From: JAHJQQ01 sp963737555
Lineage (GTDB): Bacteria > Pseudomonadota > Gammaproteobacteria > Thiohalobacterales > Thiohalobacteraceae
NCBI GenBank assembly: GCA_963737555.1
Contig: CAVTTB010000009.1
Location: forward strand, 310,001-374,000
Length of the DNA stretch: 64,000 bases
Reading direction: 5' to 3'
Of this stretch, positions 1-9,061 are shown one piece after another. How positions within the stretch are numbered: the first letter of the stretch is position 1; the number at the start of each line of letters is the position of its first letter. A program made the translations under genes and the position numbers. The notes under the pieces are model-generated. The model did not search any database. It was not told the DNA's origin and saw only the letters and a list, made by a program, of their open reading frames with translations.

Positions 1-76
<76 letters not shown>

Positions 77-205
77 TATGTAGTCGGAGCTTCGGCAGTG
101 CAGAGCGTGTCGGAGCGGTAGATTTTAAAACATAACTTAGGTTTGGTTGGTGGCTGCCGCGAATCTCAACGTGATGATCGGCCGTCTCCCTGTAGAGGTG
201 AACGC

Positions 206-1508
206 ATGCAAGTTTCTGTAGAAGCAACGGGTACCCTGGGTCGGCGCATGACTGTGCAAGTACCTGCGGATGGGATTGATCTGGAAGTCGAGAGCCGGCT
301 CAAATCTCTGTCGCGCACGGCGCGGGTGTCCGGTTTCCGCCCCGGCAAAGTGCCGCTTAAGGTTGTGCAACAGCGCTATGGGCGGCAGGTCCATCTTGAA
401 GTCGCGGGCGATGTAATGAGTCGCACGCTGCAAGAGGCGCTGTCGCAGCAGAATCTGCGTCCGGCCGGCGAACCTAAGCTGGAGCCGCGCACCGTCGAGA
501 TGGGTCATGCGCTGGAATATGTTGCTGTGTTCGAGGTTTATCCCGAATTCGAGCCGGCCTCGCTGAGCGGTGCGGTGATCGAAAAGCCGGTGGCGACGAT
601 CAGCGACAGTGATGTCGACAATATGCTGGCAAAACTGCGCCAGCAGCGCGCCAACTGGGAACCGGTCGAGCGTGCCGCGCAAGCGGGTGATCAGGTGACG
701 GTCGATTTCACGGGCACTGTCGAGGGTGCGGAATTCGCCGGTGGCAGTGGCACGGGCATGGCGGTCGAAATCGGCAGCAAGCGCTTGATTGACGGCTTCG
801 AGGAGAAGCTGATCGGTGCCAAGGCCGGTGATGAGATCACCATGGACCTACGTTTTCCCGGATACCTATCACAGCGTCGATGTGGCCGGTAAACCGGTGC
901 AGTTCAAGGTCAAGGTGACGCAAGTCAGCGGATTGAAGCTTCCAGAAATCACCGACGAGTTCGCCAAATCGCTGGGCGTGGACAGTGCGGCTGCACTGCG
1001 CGACGAAGTAGCCAAAAATATGAGTCGCGAACTTGATCAGATGATTCAGGCCGTGACCAAGGAACGCGCCTTCAATCACCTTCTCGAAAAGAACGCGATT
1101 GAAGTGCCAAAGGCGTTGCTTGACGATGAGATCGATCGTTTGGCCAACGAGGCTCACGAGCAACTCGGCGGTAATCGACAAAGCGTCAAACTGCCGCGGA
1201 ATCTCTTTGAAGCGCGTGCGAACCGCCGCGTGGCCCTGGGTTTGATCATCGGCGAAATCATCAAGCGCAACGGCATTCAGGTCGATCCGGAACGCGTGCG
1301 CCGAACCGTTGAAACGCTCTCCGCCAGCTACGAGAACCCGGAAGAAGTCGTCAAGTGGTACTATGAAAATCGCGAGGCGCTGGGCAGTGCGCAGTCGTTG
1401 GTGCTCGAAGAGCAAGTTATGGAGTGGATTCTCGGGCAGGCACAGGTGGTAGAAAAGACTTGTAGCTTCGATGAGTTGACTGAAATTCGTAAGACGTTGA
1501 ATGCCTAA
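206..1508 (+). CDS. tig: Trigger factor (ribosome-associated chaperone), frameshifted
   Basis: Trigger factor binds the ribosome exit tunnel and folds nascent chains, and has peptidyl-prolyl isomerase activity. The N-terminal ribosome-binding domain carries the signature GFRPGKVP, and the central FKBP-like domain (reading GDQVTVDFTG) and the C-terminal helical domain follow in order. ATG 206 is chosen over in-frame upstream codons because the family N-terminus (MQVSVEATG) begins there behind a GTAGAGG site. The frame shifts by +1 near 845-860. Dropping one C from the CCC run restores MDLRFPDTYHSVDVAG, and the joined product is about 434 residues, close to the 432 of E. coli. clpP starts immediately downstream, as in E. 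coli. The lesion is most likely a sequencing insertion. Confidence 0.95.
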
Positions 1509-1521
1509 AGGATCAATACCC

Positions 1522-2169
1522 ATGTCCGCTATCTACGGTAAGCCTGGAGCACAACATGCCCAAGCACTGAATCTGGTGCCGATGGTCATTGAGCAGACTG
1601 CGCGCGGTGAACGCGCCTATGACATCTATTCACGTCTGCTGAAGGAACGTGTGGTGTTTGTGGTGGGGCCGGTCGAAGACTACATGGCGAATGTCATTGT
1701 CGCCCAGCTGTTGTTTCTGGAATCGGAGAACCCGGATAAGGACATTCATCTGTACATCAATTCCCCGGGTGGCTCAGTGAGCGCCGGCTTGGCGATCTAC
1801 GACACCATGCAGTTTATCAGGCCGGACATCAGTACGATGTGCATTGGCCAGGCAGCGAGCATGGGTGCAGTATTATTGACCGGTGGAGCCAAGGGCAAAC
1901 GCTATTGTCTGCCGCACTCGCGGATGATGATTCATCAGCCGCTGGGTGGGTTTCAGGGGCAGGCGTCGGATATCGATATCCATGCCAAGGAAATCATGCT
2001 GGTCCGTGAACGTCTGAATACCATTCTCTCGAAACATACCGAGCAGCCGATGGAGCGGATCGAGAAGGATACTGACCGTGATAATTTCATGGGTGCGGAC
2101 CAAGCCTGCTCCTACGGTCTGGTGGATAAAGTGCTGAACCAACGCACCAGCGAGCCCGTTAAGGCCTGA
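1522..2169 (+). CDS. clpP: ATP-dependent Clp protease, proteolytic subunit
   Basis: ClpP is the serine peptidase that forms the tetradecameric chamber served by ClpX or ClpA. From ATG 1522 the protein has 215 residues, and the catalytic triad is complete: Ser113 in GQAASMGA, His138 in MMIHQPLGG and Asp187 in DTDRDNF, each offset by two from the E. coli precursor. An in-frame ATG at 1501 overlaps the tig stop, but 1522 is preferred because AAAGGA lies at a suitable distance and the extra seven residues do not resemble the family. The gene sits between tig and clpX, the usual gammaproteobacterial order. Confidence 0.97.
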   Translation: MSAIYGKPGAQHAQALNLVPMVIEQTARGERAYDIYSRLLKERVVFVVGPVEDYMANVIVAQLLFLESENPDKDIHLYINSPGGSVSAGLAIYDTMQFIRPDISTMCIGQAASMGAVLLTGGAKGKRYCLPHSRMMIHQPLGGFQGQASDIDIHAKEIMLVRERLNTILSKHTEQPMERIEKDTDRDNFMGADQACSYGLVDKVLNQRTSEPVKA

Positions 2170-2273
2170 TTTGCCCTGAAAGATTCCCCAGATGGGCACG
2201 GGGATTGCTTGTTATTAGGCTAGAACCGTAGTTGAATGAGTACAAGATTAAGCGCGAGTCGTTCCGGGGACGG

Positions 2274-2291
2274 GTTTCTGTCCTCAGAAAC
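2274..2291 (+). other. Short perfect hairpin in the clpP-clpX gap
   Basis: GTTTCTG (2274-2280) and CAGAAAC (2285-2291) form a perfect 7-bp stem with a TCCT loop. It lies 53 bases before the clpX start and no T-run follows it, so it is not a standard terminator. It may be a leader structure in a clpX transcript. No function can be assigned. Confidence 0.3.
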
Positions 2292-2344
2292 GATAAGACT
2301 CAACATGACGGCCGATCTGTGCCTGAGCTGAAAGAGGGTGGGCT

Positions 2345-3616
2345 ATGAGTAATGATCGTAACGGCAAGGGAGACGACGGCAAGCTTCTTTACTGTTCGTT
2401 CTGCGGTAAGAGCCAGCATGAAGTGCGTAAGCTGATCGCCGGACCTTCCGTCTTCGTCTGCGATGAATGCGTCGAACTGTGTAACGACATCATTCGCGAA
2501 GAAATGCAGGAAAAAGCCTCGGCGGGCGGCAGCAAATTGCCCAAGCCGCAGGAGATCAAACAGGTTCTGGACGAGTATGTGATCGGCCAGGAACGCGCCA
2601 AGAAAGTACTCGCGGTGGCGGTGTACAACCACTACAAACGTCTTGATGCGCGTAGTCGCAAGGATGAGATCGAGCTTTCCAAGAGCAATATTCTGCTGAT
2701 CGGCCCGACCGGTTCCGGCAAGACATTACTCGCCGAGACCTTGGCGCGGCTGTTGAATGTGCCTTTCACCATCGCCGATGCGACGACGCTGACCGAAGCG
2801 GGTTATGTGGGTGAGGATGTCGAGAACATCATCCAGAAGCTGCTGCAGAAGTGCGATTACGACGTCGAAAAGGCGCAAACCGGTATCGTCTACATTGACG
2901 AAATCGACAAGATTTCGCGTAAATCAGATAACCCCTCCATTACCCGCGATGTGTCGGGTGAGGGCGTGCAGCAGGCGTTGCTCAAGCTGATCGAAGGCAC
3001 CATCGCTTCGGTGCCGCCGCAGGGTGGGCGCAAGCATCCGCAACAGGAATTTCTGCAGGTCGATACCAGCAACATTTTGTTCGTCTGCGGCGGTGCCTTC
3101 TCGGGTCTCGAGAAAATTATCCGCAGTCGTTCCGAGAAGGGCGGTATCGGTTTCTCGGCGGAAGTGAAGAGCAAAGACGATGCCCGCAACGTCGGTCAGA
3201 TTTTGCACGACGTCGAACCCGAGGATCTGATCCGCTTCGGTCTGATCCCCGAATTCGTCGGGCGTCTGCCGGTGGTCGCCACGCTGGAAGAACTCGATGA
3301 AGCGGCGCTGGTGCAGATTCTCACCGAGCCGCGCAATGCCATTACCAAGCAGTACGGCAAGCTGTTCGAGATGGAAGGCTGCGAGATCGAGTTCCGTGAT
3401 GACGCATTACGGGCCGTGGCACGCAAGGCCATGGAACGGAAAACTGGCGCTCGTGGTCTGCGTACGATCCTCGAACATGTGCTGCTGGACACCATGTACG
3501 ACCTGCCCTCCATGGACAGTGTCAGCAAGGTGGTTGTGGATGAATCAGTGATAACCGGTGAATCAAAGCCTTACATGGTATTTGAGGCCACAGAACAGCG
3601 GGCCGTGTCCGACTGA
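2345..3616 (+). CDS. clpX: ATP-dependent Clp protease ATP-binding subunit ClpX
   Basis: ClpX is the AAA+ unfoldase that recognises substrates, unfolds them and feeds them to ClpP. The 423-residue protein has the N-terminal C4 zinc-binding domain (Cys17, Cys20, Cys39, Cys42), a Walker A motif GPTGSGKT at 120-127, the Walker B/DEID sequence in VYIDEIDKIS, and the C-terminal small AAA domain. An SD-like AGAGGG stands before the ATG. The 175-bp gap after clpP suggests clpX may have its own promoter as well as read-through. A strong terminator follows the stop codon. Confidence 0.98.
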   Translation: MSNDRNGKGDDGKLLYCSFCGKSQHEVRKLIAGPSVFVCDECVELCNDIIREEMQEKASAGGSKLPKPQEIKQVLDEYVIGQERAKKVLAVAVYNHYKRLDARSRKDEIELSKSNILLIGPTGSGKTLLAETLARLLNVPFTIADATTLTEAGYVGEDVENIIQKLLQKCDYDVEKAQTGIVYIDEIDKISRKSDNPSITRDVSGEGVQQALLKLIEGTIASVPPQGGRKHPQQEFLQVDTSNILFVCGGAFSGLEKIIRSRSEKGGIGFSAEVKSKDDARNVGQILHDVEPEDLIRFGLIPEFVGRLPVVATLEELDEAALVQILTEPRNAITKQYGKLFEMEGCEIEFRDDALRAVARKAMERKTGARGLRTILEHVLLDTMYDLPSMDSVSKVVVDESVITGESKPYMVFEATEQRAVSD

Positions 3617-3622
3617 ACCAAG

Positions 3623-3652
3623 CCCGGCCTGCACGGCCGGGTGTGTTTTTTT
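3623..3652 (+). terminator. Rho-independent terminator after clpX
   Basis: CCCGGCC (3623-3629) pairs perfectly with GGCCGGG (3635-3641) over a 5-base loop, followed four bases later by seven T (3646-3652). It lies just after the clpX stop and closes the tig-clpP-clpX block. Confidence 0.9.
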
Positions 3653-3777
3653 CCATCCCCTGTTAATTCGCATATCTGGCGCAAAAATTGCCTGCTTATT
3701 GAGTGTGAGCGGTCGACTGTATCAGCTATTGAATCAGCCGCCCGGTGCCCATACATACAACGAAGCGTGCGAGCTGA

Positions 3778-3799
3778 ATTGATTCATGAACCAATCAAT
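3778..3799. promoter_or_regulatory. Perfect inverted repeat upstream of lon
   Basis: ATTGATT (3778-3784) and AATCAAT (3793-3799) are perfect inverted repeats separated by 8 bases, 62 bases before the lon start. The symmetry fits a dimeric regulator site. The 8-base spacer is too long for an FNR/CRP site, and no sigma-32 promoter could be recognised here. The bound protein is unknown. Confidence 0.3.
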
Positions 3800-3861
3800 C
3801 CGAGGCAAGCGCATTTCCCACGAGGGACTCCCGAATGGAGCACGAGGACAAGAGAGCCACG

Positions 3862-6291
3862 ATGACTGAGCATACGAATGCGACGATTCCGGTGCTGCCG
3901 CTGCGTGACGTGGTGGTCTATCCGCATATGGTTATTCCCCTTTTTGTGGGGCGTGAAAAATCCATCCGCGCCCTCGATACGGCCATGCAGGGTGATAAAC
4001 GCATCCTGCTGGTCGCACAGCGCAGTGCCGATGTGGACGATCCTCAGGTCGAAGACATCCACAGCATCGGTACGCTGTCCAGTATTCTGCAATTGCTCAA
4101 ACTTCCCGACGGCACCGTCAAGGTGTTGGTGGAGGGTGCTGAGCGCGCTCGGATCAAGCGTTTTCACGACACTGAAGAATTTTTCTCCGCAGAGATCGAG
4201 TCCGCCGAACCGCAGGCGACGGGCGACGATCGCGAAGTCGAAGTGCTGATGCGCTCACTGCTGGCGCTGTTCGATCAGTACGTGAAGCTCAACAAAAAAG
4301 TTCCCCCGGAAATTCTGACCTCGCTGTCGGGTATCGAAGATGCCGGTCGTCTGGCCGACACCATCGCTGCACACATGTCCCTGAAGATCGACGAGAAGCA
4401 GCATATTCTCGAAATCGATTCCGTGCGCGGACGCCTGGAACACCTGATGGGATTGATCGAAGGCGAGATCGATATTCTCCAGATCGAGAAACGCATTCGT
4501 GGCCGCGTCAAACAGCAGATGGAAAAGAGTCAGCGTGAGTACTATCTGAATGAGCAGATGAAGGCCATCCAGAAGGAGCTCGGCGAGCTGGAAGATGCGC
4601 CAAACGAAATCGAAGAACTCCAGCATAAAATCGAAAAGGCGGGTATGACCAAGGAGGCCTTGGAAAAGGCCCGTACTGAGCTGAATAAATTAAAGATGAT
4701 GTCGCCGATGTCCGCCGAGGCGACCGTGGTGCGTAATTACATCGATTGGCTGGTCAATGTGCCGTGGAAAAAACGCACCAAGATCCGTCATGATCTGGCC
4801 TTGGCCGAGCAGGTCCTGGAAGAAGATCACTACGGCCTGGATAAGGTCAAGGAACGCATCCTTGAGTATCTTGCCGTGCAACAGCGCGTGCGTAAGCTCA
4901 AAGGTCCGATCTTATGCCTGGTGGGACCTCCGGGCGTGGGTAAGACTTCGTTGGGCCGTTCGATTGCGCGCGCGACCAACCGTAAATTTGTGCGTATGTC
5001 GCTGGGCGGCGTGCGTGATGAGGCTGAAATCCGCGGTCACCGGCGTACTTATATCGGTTCTTTGCCGGGCAAGCTGGTGCAGAATCTCTCCAAGGTTGGC
5101 GTACGCAATCCGCTGTTCTTGCTGGACGAGATCGACAAGATGTCGATGGACTTCCGCGGCGATCCGTCATCGGCGTTGCTCGAAGTGCTCGATCCGGAGC
5201 AGAACAACACCTTCAACGATCACTACCTTGAGGTTGACTTCGATTTGTCCGATGTCATGTTCGTGGCAACGGCTAATTCCTTGAATATCCCCGGGCCGTT
5301 GCTCGATCGCATGGAGGTTATTCGCATCCCGGGTTACACCGAGGATGAAAAAATCAACATTGCCAAGCGCTATCTGTTGTCCAAACAGATCAAGAACAAC
5401 GGTCTGCGTAAGGATGAACTGGCCGTGGGTGATACGGCACTGCGTGACATCGTGCGTTACTACACGCGTGAAGCGGGTGTGCGTAACCTAGAGCGTGAAA
5501 TCGCCAAAATCTGTCGCAAGGTGGTCAAGGAATTGCTGCTCAAGAAGGAAGATCGCAAGATCAGCGTGACCCCCAAAAATCTGGATAAATACCTTGGCGT
5601 GCGTCGTTTCCGCTATGGCCGTGCCGAGGAGCGTGATCAGGTCGGTCAGGTGACGGGTTTGGCATGGACCGAAGTCGGTGGCGAATTGTTGACCATCGAA
5701 GCGGCCATCGTGCCGGGCAAAGGTCGCATGATACACACCGGGCAACTGGGCGAGGTGATGCAGGAATCCATTCAGGCGGCGACGACCGTGGTACGGAGTC
5801 GTTCCGATGTGCTTGGAATCGAGCAGGATTTTTATCAGAAATATGATATCCATGTGCATGTTCCGGAAGGCGCAACACCCAAGGACGGCCCGAGTGCCGG
5901 TGTAGGGATGTGCACGGCATTGGTCTCGGCACTCACCAAGATCCCGGTGCGCGCGGATGTCGCAATGACTGGTGAAATCACCTTGCGTGGTGAAGTGTTA
6001 CCCATCGGTGGGCTGAAGGAAAAACTGCTTGCGGCCCATCGCGGTGGGATCACAACGGTGTTAATTCCTCAGGAAAATCAGAAGGACCTGGCGGACATCC
6101 CCAAAAACGTCAAGGATCACCTTGAGATACTGCCGGTGAAATGGATTGATGAAGTCCTGCAAGTGGCGCTGCAACATATGCCGACGCCGCTTGTCGCGGA
6201 GTCGGGTGAAGGCGAGGAGAATGCCGAACCGGCTGCGAAAAAGGGCGAGTCAAAAGGCAAGCGCAAGCGTTCATCTGTACACGCGCATTGA
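3862..6291 (+). CDS. lon: ATP-dependent protease Lon
   Basis: Lon degrades misfolded and short-lived regulatory proteins. From ATG 3862 it has 809 residues. The N-terminal substrate domain begins IPVLPLRDVVVYPHMVIP, followed by a coiled-coil linker, an AAA+ module with Walker A GPPGVGKT at 355-362, and the LonB-type protease domain with Ser678 in PKDGPSAG and Lys721 in GLKEKLLAA, matching the E. coli dyad 679/722. An in-frame ATG at 3835 would add nine residues. 3862 is chosen because the family N-terminus begins there and AGAGAG precedes it. A lysine-rich tail ends the protein. It is monocistronic, between two terminators. Confidence 0.97.
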   Translation: MTEHTNATIPVLPLRDVVVYPHMVIPLFVGREKSIRALDTAMQGDKRILLVAQRSADVDDPQVEDIHSIGTLSSILQLLKLPDGTVKVLVEGAERARIKRFHDTEEFFSAEIESAEPQATGDDREVEVLMRSLLALFDQYVKLNKKVPPEILTSLSGIEDAGRLADTIAAHMSLKIDEKQHILEIDSVRGRLEHLMGLIEGEIDILQIEKRIRGRVKQQMEKSQREYYLNEQMKAIQKELGELEDAPNEIEELQHKIEKAGMTKEALEKARTELNKLKMMSPMSAEATVVRNYIDWLVNVPWKKRTKIRHDLALAEQVLEEDHYGLDKVKERILEYLAVQQRVRKLKGPILCLVGPPGVGKTSLGRSIARATNRKFVRMSLGGVRDEAEIRGHRRTYIGSLPGKLVQNLSKVGVRNPLFLLDEIDKMSMDFRGDPSSALLEVLDPEQNNTFNDHYLEVDFDLSDVMFVATANSLNIPGPLLDRMEVIRIPGYTEDEKINIAKRYLLSKQIKNNGLRKDELAVGDTALRDIVRYYTREAGVRNLEREIAKICRKVVKELLLKKEDRKISVTPKNLDKYLGVRRFRYGRAEERDQVGQVTGLAWTEVGGELLTIEAAIVPGKGRMIHTGQLGEVMQESIQAATTVVRSRSDVLGIEQDFYQKYDIHVHVPEGATPKDGPSAGVGMCTALVSALTKIPVRADVAMTGEITLRGEVLPIGGLKEKLLAAHRGGITTVLIPQENQKDLADIPKNVKDHLEILPVKWIDEVLQVALQHMPTPLVAESGEGEENAEPAAKKGESKGKRKRSSVHAH

Positions 6292-6312
6292 CAAAACCTC
6301 GTGACCGTGACT

Positions 6313-6343
6313 GCGACGCCGTTTATACGGCGTCGCATTTTTA
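6313..6343 (+). terminator. Rho-independent terminator after lon
   Basis: GCGACGCCG (6313-6321) pairs perfectly with CGGCGTCGC (6328-6336) around a 6-base loop, followed by ATTTTTAT. It lies 21 bases after the lon stop. Confidence 0.92.
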
Positions 6344-6358
6344 TGTGCGTATCTCAAG

Positions 6359-6388
6359 TTGACAGCGATTCATGCGCCTTGGTATAAA
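6359..6388 (+). promoter_or_regulatory. Sigma-70 promoter for hupB
   Basis: A perfect -35 TTGACA (6359-6364) and a near-consensus -10 TATAAA (6383-6388) are separated by 18 bases, directly after the lon terminator. This predicts a hupB leader of roughly 160 bases. A highly expressed histone-like gene commonly has such a strong promoter. Confidence 0.75.
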
Positions 6389-6557
6389 GTGCCGCGTGCC
6401 TGTCCGGATATTTTCTCTCGAAATTAGAAATCCCGAAGTCCAGCACGAGTTAATTTTTGGTTTCCCGCTCTGCGGGTGCCCAGATCTCCGATATCCTAAG
6501 ATTAAGAATTTCGCAGCATCCCACCTATTTCCTGTTGCGGGGAAGGAGCATTGATTT

Positions 6558-6830
6558 ATGAATAAGGCTGATTTGATTGACGCGGTTGCCGCGGCTGCCG
6601 ACTTGAACAAAGCTACTGCGACGCGTGCCGTCGAGGCGGTGATTAGCGGTATTACCGATGCACTTAAGAAGGGTGAGCAAGTCGCCCTGGTAGGCTTTGG
6701 TACCTTCGAGGTGCGTGAGCGTGCAGCACGTACCGGACGCAATCCCCAGACAGGTGCGGCCATCGACATCAAGGCCGCCAAAGCGCCCGCCTTCAAGGCT
6801 GGCAAAGCGCTAAAGGATGCCGTAAACTAG
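6558..6830 (+). CDS. hupB: DNA-binding protein HU-beta
   Basis: HU is the dimeric nucleoid protein that bends DNA. The 90-residue product begins MNKADLIDAV and carries the DNA-binding arm signature with GFGTFEVRERAARTGRNPQTG, ending in the alanine/lysine-rich helix typical of the family. GGAAGGAG stands before the ATG as a strong ribosome-binding site. It follows lon, as in E. coli, with its own promoter at 6359-6388. Two tRNA genes follow within 100 bases and may share the transcript. Confidence 0.97.
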   Translation: MNKADLIDAVAAAADLNKATATRAVEAVISGITDALKKGEQVALVGFGTFEVRERAARTGRNPQTGAAIDIKAAKAPAFKAGKALKDAVN

Positions 6831-6841
6831 CGCGCTCTTCG

Positions 6842-6917
6842 GGGTGCTTAGCTCAGCTGGTAGAGCGTCGCCCTTACAAGGCGAATGTCGGGGGTTCGAT
6901 CCCCTCAGCACCCACCA
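6842..6917 (+). tRNA. tRNA-Val (anticodon UAC)
   Basis: A complete cloverleaf: acceptor GGGTGCT (6842-6848) pairs with AGCACCC (6907-6913), the anticodon loop CTTACAA gives anticodon TAC, the T loop is TTCGATC, and CCA is encoded at 6915-6917. Confidence 0.97.
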
Positions 6918-6928
6918 GGGTTACACGT

Positions 6929-7005
6929 GGAGTGGTAGTTCAGTTGGTTAGAATACCGGCCTGTCACGCCGGGGGTCGCGGGTTCGAGTCCCGTCCACTC
7001 CGCCA
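6929..7005 (+). tRNA. tRNA-Asp (anticodon GUC)
   Basis: A complete cloverleaf: acceptor GGAGTGG (6929-6935) pairs with CCACTCC (6995-7001), the anticodon loop CTGTCAC gives anticodon GTC, the T loop is TTCGAGT, discriminator is G and CCA is encoded at 7003-7005. It lies 11 bases after tRNA-Val, so the two are probably co-transcribed. Confidence 0.97.
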
Positions 7006-7013
7006 TACTGCTG

Positions 7014-7040
7014 AAGGGCGCCCTTGATGGGCGCCCTTTT
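7014..7040 (+). terminator. Terminator after the tRNA pair
   Basis: AAGGGCGCCC (7014-7023) pairs perfectly with GGGCGCCCTT (7029-7038) around a 5-base loop, ending in TTTT. It closes the hupB-tRNA-Val-tRNA-Asp stretch. The T-run is short but the stem is very stable. Confidence 0.85.
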
Positions 7041-7123
7041 ACTTTGTACAGTCGCCAACTCGACGTCCAGGACATAGGTCCTGGTATAGCCTCCAAAATA
7101 ACGATATCGCTAGGAAGCCCACC

Positions 7124-9041
7124 ATGCTGCAGGCCATTCATGATCGTGTGACAGGCTGGATCGCCAAGATAATTGTCGGTCTCATCATCGTCGTGTTTGC
7201 GCTTTGGGGCGTCGACAGTTATCTCAAGAACGATGCGCGCGTCTATGCGGCAATGGTTAACGACGTCGAGATTACCGTTCCGGAATATCGGTTTGCCAAG
7301 CAGCAGCAGACACAGCGCATGCGCAATATGCTTGGCGAGCAGTTCGATCCCGGCCTGGTCAACACGGCTGAATTCAAATCCGCTGTTATCAATCGCCTGG
7401 TGGAAGAAGAACTTCTGGTGCAAGCAGCGACAGAGGCTGGTTTTGCGATCAGTGATGGCCTGCTGGCAGCACAAATTCATGCGATTCCCGATTTCCAGGA
7501 AGACGGTAAATTTTCCCAGGAGAAGTATCAGCGGCTCGTATCGCAGCAGGGTTTGGACGCGCAACGTTTCGAACAACAGTACCGACGCAGCTTACTCATC
7601 AATCAATTTCTCGGCGGATTATCCGGTTCCGCTGTGGTCGCACGTCAGAATGTCGAACAAGGTATGCGTCTGCAGGGGCAGGAACGCAAGCTGCGCTATT
7701 TGCGCGTCCCAGTCGCCCGCTATCAAGACAAGGTTGAAATCAAAGCTGAAGATGTAACTGCTTTCTACGAAAGTAATAAAGCACGCTTCATGGAACCCGA
7801 ACAGGTCAAGCTGCAATATCTCGAACTGTCGTTGGATTCGCTGACCAAAGGCCTGACTGCAACAGACGCCGAAATTGAGCAGATGTATGCAAGCGAGAAA
7901 GAACGTCTTACGGTCGCAGAACAGCGTCGTGCGCGACATATTCTCATCAAGGCAGAAGAGGGCGCGTCCAAGGACGCGGTAGCCAGCGCCCAGAAACAGG
8001 CCGAGGATCTGGTGAAACAGACTGCGTGCGGGCGCAGACTTCGCCAAGTTGGCGAAGAAATTTTCCCAAGATCCGGGTTCGGCGGCAGAGGGCGGCGATC
8101 TCGGACTGTTCGGCAAGGGCATGATGGTGCCGGAATTCGATGAAGCGACCTTCAGTCTGGCCAAAGATGCCATCAGTGATCCGGTGCGCAGTCCATTTGG
8201 ATTCCACATCATTCAGGTGACGGAAATCCAGGCGGCCAAGATTCCGGATTTGGCCGAGGCCCGCGAGCAGATTGTCGAAGACGTTCTGCGCAAACAGGCC
8301 GAGGCACTGTTCTTCGAGCGCTCGGAGACGCTGGGTAAAATCACCTTTGAACATCCGGATACTCTGGCAACCGCGGCCGAACAGCTCGGACTCACGGTGC
8401 AGGAAACGGGTTGGATCCCCACGACCGGTGGCGGTGAAGGTATCGGCGGCCACCCGCAAGTGATGGAGGCCGTGCTGGCCGAAGATGTGCTGACCGGCGG
8501 CAATAACAGTGGCGTGATCGAGATCGCGCCGAATCAAGTCGTGGTGGCACGCGTTCTGGAGCGCAAGCCTGAGTCGCAACTTGCGTTGGATGCCGTACGC
8601 GAGACTATCCAAAACAATCTGCGTCAGCAGGCGATGCGCGATAGGGTATCCAAACAAGGTGCGGACTGGCTCAAACAGCTCAATAGCGGTACAACGCTGG
8701 AGAGTATCGCTGCCGAGATCAAAGCTGAAGTCCAAGATGCCGGCTTCATCAGTCGCGGCGACAGCAAGCATGATCGACAGATAGTGGCCGAGACGTTTCG
8801 CATACCGCGTGTGGCCGACAAGGCGGTCGCCAGTGCCGGTGCCAGCCTGGCCAATGGCGATTATGTGTTGATGCAGGTGTCAGAGGTCCGCGACGGTAAT
8901 TTGAGCGGCCTCGACGACGCAGCAAAGGCGAGCTTCCAACAGAACCTGGAGCAACTCTACGGGTCGCTCGAATCTGCGGCCTTGTTGGAACAACTCAAAG
9001 CCAAGGCCGAGATCAAACAAGATCCGGAACGTTTGGATTAA
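7124..9041 (+). CDS. ppiD: Periplasmic folding chaperone PpiD, frameshifted
   Basis: PpiD is an inner-membrane-anchored chaperone that acts on proteins leaving the Sec translocon. The N-terminus has one membrane helix (about residues 12-31, IAKIIVGLIIVVFALWGV), then a SurA-like N-terminal domain and a PpiC-type parvulin domain beginning RRARHILIKAEEGA. The frame shifts by +1 near 8010-8028. Dropping one A from the AAA run gives DLVNRLRAGADFAKLAKKF across the join, and the whole product is about 639 residues, against 623 in E. coli. It follows hupB, as in E. coli, with two tRNAs between. The break is most likely a sequencing insertion. Confidence 0.92.
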
Positions 9042-9061
9042 TCGGCCGGCGCGGCTAGAGC

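Noticed and set aside
206..1508. tig as a pseudogene or as two separate genes
   Set aside because: Both halves are fully conserved, one base accounts for the break, and the same kind of error recurs in sixteen other places, so a sequencing insertion is the simpler reading.
2170..2273. A terminator directly after clpP
   Set aside because: Only a weak 4-5 bp CCCC/GGGG pairing with no T-run was seen, so no terminator is annotated.
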